Source of the DNA: Thermocoleostomius sinensis A174
Lineage (GTDB): Bacteria > Cyanobacteriota > Cyanobacteriia > Elainellales > Elainellaceae
Direction: 5' to 3'
Length of the DNA: 64,000 nt
Assembly: GCF_026802175.1 (NCBI RefSeq)
Contig: NZ_CP113797.1
Coordinates: 434,001 to 498,000, forward strand
The notes beneath the pieces are model-generated. The model was not told the origin of the DNA and did not search any database. It worked only from the letters and a program-made list of their open reading frames with translations. This document shows positions 60,113-64,000 of this stretch, piece after piece; position 1 is the stretch's first letter; the number at the start of each line of letters is the position of its first letter. The position numbers and the translations under genes are program-made.

Positions 60113-61084
60113 TGGCTTAGAGCGTTTTGCAAGGTTGAGATATTTTTGCAGAAATGGCAACCCGCCGATCGCTGGCAGGAAATAGCGTGAGGTGCACAAT
60201 ACTCCCAAAGCGGCCCCAGTGGCCGCATCGAAATAGGGCTGATAGAACAAAATCAAGGCGGCATCGCGAGTGCCAACCCCCGCGAAGGTAAGTGGCAGTA
60301 ACCCTGCCAAAATGGCTAAGGGCGACAGCGCCAAATTCGTCAAAAATGGGGTGTAGGCATTCAGAGCCAAAATGAAAAACCAAATCTGCAACAAGTGCAG
60401 AAACCAAATAAAAATAGATGTGAGAGCAAGTTTCAACAGGTGTTGCTTATCTCGCCAGAAATAATCGTGCATTTCTTGCCAGGCAAAACTCATTTTCCCT
60501 AACTTAGCTCGCAACTTTTTGGGTGAAACGGATTGAACTAAGGCAAAGAACGATCGGGCAAATTTGGGGAAGCAAAGAATAGCTAACCCTAGCAGTAAAC
60601 CAACCGTGACACCGAACGTCATGCCCCAAAACAACACATCTTTCTGTGGATACAGCAGTAACCCAAATACACACCACAGCAGCAGCGACAGCATATCGCA
60701 GGTTTTCTCGAACACCACCAGCGATAACGCTAAAGAGCCGGTAAGATGTCCCCGATCCTGCATGAAATAGGCTTTAGCAATATCGCCCATTTTGGAGGGC
60801 AACACCATATTGAGGCTGCTGGCAGCAAGGATAAGTTTATTGGCTTCGGCGAAGGCTAGGGAAGCTGGGGGTTGGGGCGGATGGGAAGCTGGGGAAGAAT
60901 TGGGCATGAGTTGCTGTAAGCGCCACGCGGTGAGCATGGTGATGGGAATGACCATGCCAAGGCTGATTGCCATCCACAACCGATCGCAGTTGCGCAACAC
61001 TTGAATGAGTCCATCAAAGTCGATTTTCCAATAGATAAACAGGAGAATGATCAGGCTAACCAGAATGGAGATCAAGCGTTTCAT
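60104..61084 (-). CDS. Lysylphosphatidylglycerol-synthase-like / UPF0104 membrane protein
   Basis: 326 residues, about eight hydrophobic segments. ASSLNMVLPSKMGDIAKAYF and PLTFAGVGTRDAALILFYQP are the LPG_synthase_TM/YbhN signature. It may flip lipids. The loop before NKLILAASS holds the proline-rich PNSSPASHPPQPPAS encoded by a repeat at 60856-60905. No catalytic second domain is present. Confidence 0.88.
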   Translation of the reverse strand: MKRLISILVSLIILLFIYWKIDFDGLIQVLRNCDRLWMAISLGMVIPITMLTAWRLQQLMPNSSPASHPPQPPASLAFAEANKLILAASSLNMVLPSKMGDIAKAYFMQDRGHLTGSLALSLVVFEKTCDMLSLLLWCVFGLLLYPQKDVLFWGMTFGVTVGLLLGLAILCFPKFARSFFALVQSVSPKKLRAKLGKMSFAWQEMHDYFWRDKQHLLKLALTSIFIWFLHLLQIWFFILALNAYTPFLTNLALSPLAILAGLLPLTFAGVGTRDAALILFYQPYFDAATGAALGVLCTSRYFLPAIGGLPFLQKYLNLAKRSKPLA

Positions 61085-61190
61085 GTCGATCGAAGATGGA
61101 AGTCAGAATAGGGCGATCGTATCATTCGCTTTGCCCCTTCAAACGTTGATGGCTCGACAAGCCCCCGTGGCTGTGTCGCATTTGCTTCCG

Positions 61191-63920
61191 TTACTTTTCT
61201 TTCATCGTCCACACCCCGTCGTCCCAGTGAGTATCAATCAGGTCAAGGTGGCTGAGCCAATAGCCACAACGGTTGACGTGTAGAACTGCCGCCTGATCAT
61301 GAGCATTGATCTCTTCCAAGATTGTGCCGAATGCAGTTTGGGCTTTGGTGAACCGGCGATTGAGATAGTGGTCTCGTCCTATGTGATATAGCTCGATCGA
61401 TCGCTTCTGAGCATCAGTGAGGGGTTCAGATTGCAGCCCCACGAGTTCGTAAATGCTGACGGGTTGCAGCTTGCCTTTAACGCGAATGCAGTCCAATTCG
61501 CGGGCCCAAATGCGATCGCGGCAACTATTGTAGGTACTTTGGCTAATAACAATATCGGTGCCGTAGTGTTTGCTAGCTCCTTCTAAGCGCGATCCCAAAT
61601 TGACACCATCCCCGATTGCCGTAAACTCCATGCGTTTGCTGGAACCAATGTTGCCACTGATGACACTATCCGAGTTGATGCCGACTCCAATCTTGATGCG
61701 GCGATGGGACGGACGCTGTTGGTTGAAACTAGCCAAGCGATGGCGCATTTCGATCGCCGTTTGTACCGCCATCCAAGCGTGTTCCTCGAGTTCCAGTGGC
61801 GATCCAAACACTGCCATAATCGCATCGCCGATGTATTTATCCAAGGTGCCTTTGTAGGCAAAGACAGCATCTACCATCGTTTCAAAGTATTCGTTGAGCA
61901 TGGCTACCACCTCTTCGGCTTCCATGCTTTCCGTCAGCGTTGTATAGCTGCGAATGTCTGAAAACAGGACTGATACTTCTTTGCGATCGCCCCCTAGTTT
62001 AGCATCGCCGCTGTTGAGCAACTGTTCAGCCAACTCTTGGGTCATGTAGCGATACATGGTGCTTTTCAGGCGCTTTTCATCGCTGATATCATCCATCACC
62101 ACCAGCGCTCCGGATATCTGCTGCTCATCGTTGGCATCGGCAATGGTGTTAATCGATAAGTTAATGCTATGCTGTTCTCCATTAAAAGCTTGCAGCGTCT
62201 GATCGGGGTAGTATTGCTGACGATTGCGATCGTCCTGCGCTCGCAACGCCATTTCAAACCAGCGGGGAAAATCGCCCTTCTCTAGTTGAATCAATTCAAC
62301 CACCGCTTTGCCTTCGATCACATCCCTTGCATCTAGTCCTAAAAGTTCCCTAGCGCTTTCGTTCGCGGCAATGATTTTTCCATCTTTATCGGTGGAAATG
62401 ACACCATTGGACAGCGATCGCAAAATATCGCGCTGCATCTGCTCTTGCTGCTTTACGGTGGCAAACAGTTTAGCGTTTTGCAGGGCAACACCAGCTTGAA
62501 TGTTGAAGGCTTTCATGAATTCCAAGTCAGCGCGGTTGAAGCTGGCTCGCCAACAGTCGGGCGCTTCTGGGTAGGTTTCGGGATTGTAGGGCAGATGATC
62601 GCCTTGCTTCTTTTTGTTAATTAGTTGAGTGACAGCAATTAGCTCTTTATCAGCATTAAAGATGGGCATACACAACATGCTGCATGTGCGGTAGCCCGTT
62701 TTTTTGTCAGTTTCCTTAGCCGTATCGGAATTAGGATGATTGTAGAGGTCAAACGGAATCAGCAGCGGTTGCTCGGATTGTACCACCTGTCCGGCAAAGC
62801 CTGCTTCCATTGGAATGCGAATTTCTTGCAATGTGCCGTTGATGGGCAATTTTGTCCAAAGCTGATGCCGATCGCGATCCACCAACCACAGGGTACTGCG
62901 ATCGGCCTGCATCAGTTCTTTGGCTTCGTCCATCACCATTTTCAGAGTTTCCTCTAGGTCGAGGCTGCTCTGGCTCAGAGCTTTCGTGGCTTTCATCAGA
63001 GCCGAGGCGGCCCGCTGCTGTTGTGTAGCTTGATAGAACGATCGCGATGATTCCAAAATGAGCCGAATTGAAGGCGCAAAATCCCAAAAAAGCTGTTCAT
63101 CTGTTGCTGTAAAGCCTTGTAAATCGATTTTTTGCTCTAGGGGTGCATGGGGATCATGGTTTGGTTTGAGTTTGTTAATTAACTGCACCACCGCCACAAG
63201 CTTGTTGTCTTCGGCTCCGGTTTCACCCCGCTTCTCGCTCAATAGCGGCATGGTCAGCATCGTATAGGTGCGGTAGTGATTCTTCTTATCGAGTTCCTGC
63301 GCAGCTTTCGATCGCGGATCGGCATAGAAATCATAGGGAATATTGACGGCTTGTTTGGTGGTAGCCACTGCACCCGCAATGCCGACGTTTTTTGGAACCC
63401 GCAGTTCCAAATTATTGCCGCGTTCGTCTTTAGCCACGATCGACCAAAGCTCATCTTTTTCTTCATCTAAAATAAATATTGTGGTGCGATCGGCATTGAG
63501 AAGTTCGCCCGTTTTCAGGGTGATCGATCGCAGCATTTCATCCAAAATGGCATCAAATTTCTGTGAACTCAGAGCATCATCCAGCATGGACAGCGTCTGG
63601 TTCACCACCTCTAGCTTACCTTCTACCGAGGTGACGACTTGCTTGAACGTATCCTGTTTGAGAGGGGCGAGAAACGAGGAAAACGAGCCTTTTGCAGTGG
63701 TCAACGCACTCGAAGTAGCAGGAGAGTCACTAGTCTCTGTGGAGTTGAGATGGACAGCACCATTGTCTAACCGTGCTGGTTCCGCCTGATTCAACCCACT
63801 CTCATCTAACGTAGATATCGCCGGGGCAACCCCTGAATTATTCGCATGAACCGTCACATCAATCACCTGACCTGTTATAGATGCAATACCTGCTTTGATG
63901 CGCTGGATGGTCATTCCCAT
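61191..63920 (-). CDS. Adenylate cyclase with GAF-GAF-PAS sensor region (CyaB1 type)
   Basis: 909 residues. Two GAF domains (about 120-290 with DKKNHYRTYTMLTMPLL; about 320-490 with GYRTCSMLCMPIF), a PAS domain (about 510-620, GVISTDKDGKIIAANESARE LLGL), class III cyclase (about 655-835) and a short TPR-like end. Metal-binding Asp in LFSDIRSY and IGDAIMAVFG. The base-recognition pair reads Lys (TLDKYIGD) and Thr (EFTAIGDGVN), as in Anabaena CyaB1, so cAMP rather than cGMP is the expected product. The GAF domains probably bind cAMP as feedback. The start may be further upstream in frame. Confidence 0.93.
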   Translation of the reverse strand: MGMTIQRIKAGIASITGQVIDVTVHANNSGVAPAISTLDESGLNQAEPARLDNGAVHLNSTETSDSPATSSALTTAKGSFSSFLAPLKQDTFKQVVTSVEGKLEVVNQTLSMLDDALSSQKFDAILDEMLRSITLKTGELLNADRTTIFILDEEKDELWSIVAKDERGNNLELRVPKNVGIAGAVATTKQAVNIPYDFYADPRSKAAQELDKKNHYRTYTMLTMPLLSEKRGETGAEDNKLVAVVQLINKLKPNHDPHAPLEQKIDLQGFTATDEQLFWDFAPSIRLILESSRSFYQATQQQRAASALMKATKALSQSSLDLEETLKMVMDEAKELMQADRSTLWLVDRDRHQLWTKLPINGTLQEIRIPMEAGFAGQVVQSEQPLLIPFDLYNHPNSDTAKETDKKTGYRTCSMLCMPIFNADKELIAVTQLINKKKQGDHLPYNPETYPEAPDCWRASFNRADLEFMKAFNIQAGVALQNAKLFATVKQQEQMQRDILRSLSNGVISTDKDGKIIAANESARELLGLDARDVIEGKAVVELIQLEKGDFPRWFEMALRAQDDRNRQQYYPDQTLQAFNGEQHSINLSINTIADANDEQQISGALVVMDDISDEKRLKSTMYRYMTQELAEQLLNSGDAKLGGDRKEVSVLFSDIRSYTTLTESMEAEEVVAMLNEYFETMVDAVFAYKGTLDKYIGDAIMAVFGSPLELEEHAWMAVQTAIEMRHRLASFNQQRPSHRRIKIGVGINSDSVISGNIGSSKRMEFTAIGDGVNLGSRLEGASKHYGTDIVISQSTYNSCRDRIWARELDCIRVKGKLQPVSIYELVGLQSEPLTDAQKRSIELYHIGRDHYLNRRFTKAQTAFGTILEEINAHDQAAVLHVNRCGYWLSHLDLIDTHWDDGVWTMKEK

Positions 63921-64000
63921 GACAGGCTCATGGTTGGCACTGTGGCTGATACTGTTGTCGCTGATACTGTTGTCAATGTCAGCCGCTAGAGTTCTAGCCA

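Overview
The window comes from a cyanobacterial chromosome, most likely a filamentous or Leptolyngbya-like species. Evidence: very frequent GCGATCGC-type (HIP1) palindromes, a tocopherol methyltransferase, a GAF-GAF-PAS adenylate cyclase of the CyaB1 type, a DUF2862 protein, an RRM-type Rbp, cyanoglobin GlbN, a Get3d-type ATPase and low-complexity heptamer repeats typical of cyanobacteria.

Positions 1-5441: after the start of a redoxin gene and a small unknown gene comes a guanidine module. A guanidine-I (ykkC) riboswitch with its own terminator precedes a ureohydrolase that matches the nickel-dependent guanidine hydrolase (Sll1077/GdmH type), followed by HypA-like and HypB-like nickel-insertion proteins and then a sodium:solute symporter. 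Positions 5587-10876 hold purM, an unknown gene and a double-length M16 peptidase.

Positions 11618-26407 are the most unusual part: a chromosomal integron. An integron-type tyrosine recombinase gene on the minus strand (broken by two frameshifts) faces a plus-strand array of cassettes. Eight complete attC sites of about 85-88 bp, one short 60-bp attC and one truncated remnant separate them. Cassette genes look like defence or toxin-antitoxin functions: a pentapeptide-repeat protein with a coiled-coil tail, an Abi_C (HEPN-like) protein, a very large PD-(D/E)XK-like protein split by an in-frame TAG, an HNH endonuclease, BrnT/BrnA, MntA/HepT (hepT frameshifted), two methyltransferases and a 2Fe-2S ferredoxin-like protein. 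An IS110-type element with a possible bridge RNA has inserted near the end of the array. Remnants of IS4-, IS21- and IS3-type elements joined in one frame follow, then tRNA-Val(CAC).

Positions 28361-64000 are ordinary chromosome: ispD, anmK, a Ktr/Trk potassium uptake pair, a tocopherol methyltransferase, an Hsp70 homologue, an EI24 membrane protein, a linear amide hydrolase, a PfkB sugar kinase, an inositol-phosphatase-family gene, a DUF3445 protein, a peptidase-like ABC exporter overlapping a peptidyl-prolyl isomerase gene, cinA, a WecA-like transferase, hisF, get3d, an active/inactive M16 pair, glbN, holB, rbp (cut off from its terminator by an IS5-family element), a lipid flippase-like gene and the adenylate cyclase. 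Heptamer-like CCCAA/TTCCC repeats occur between genes and also inside several coding sequences.

All calls are from reading the sequence and remembered family features; no database search was run.
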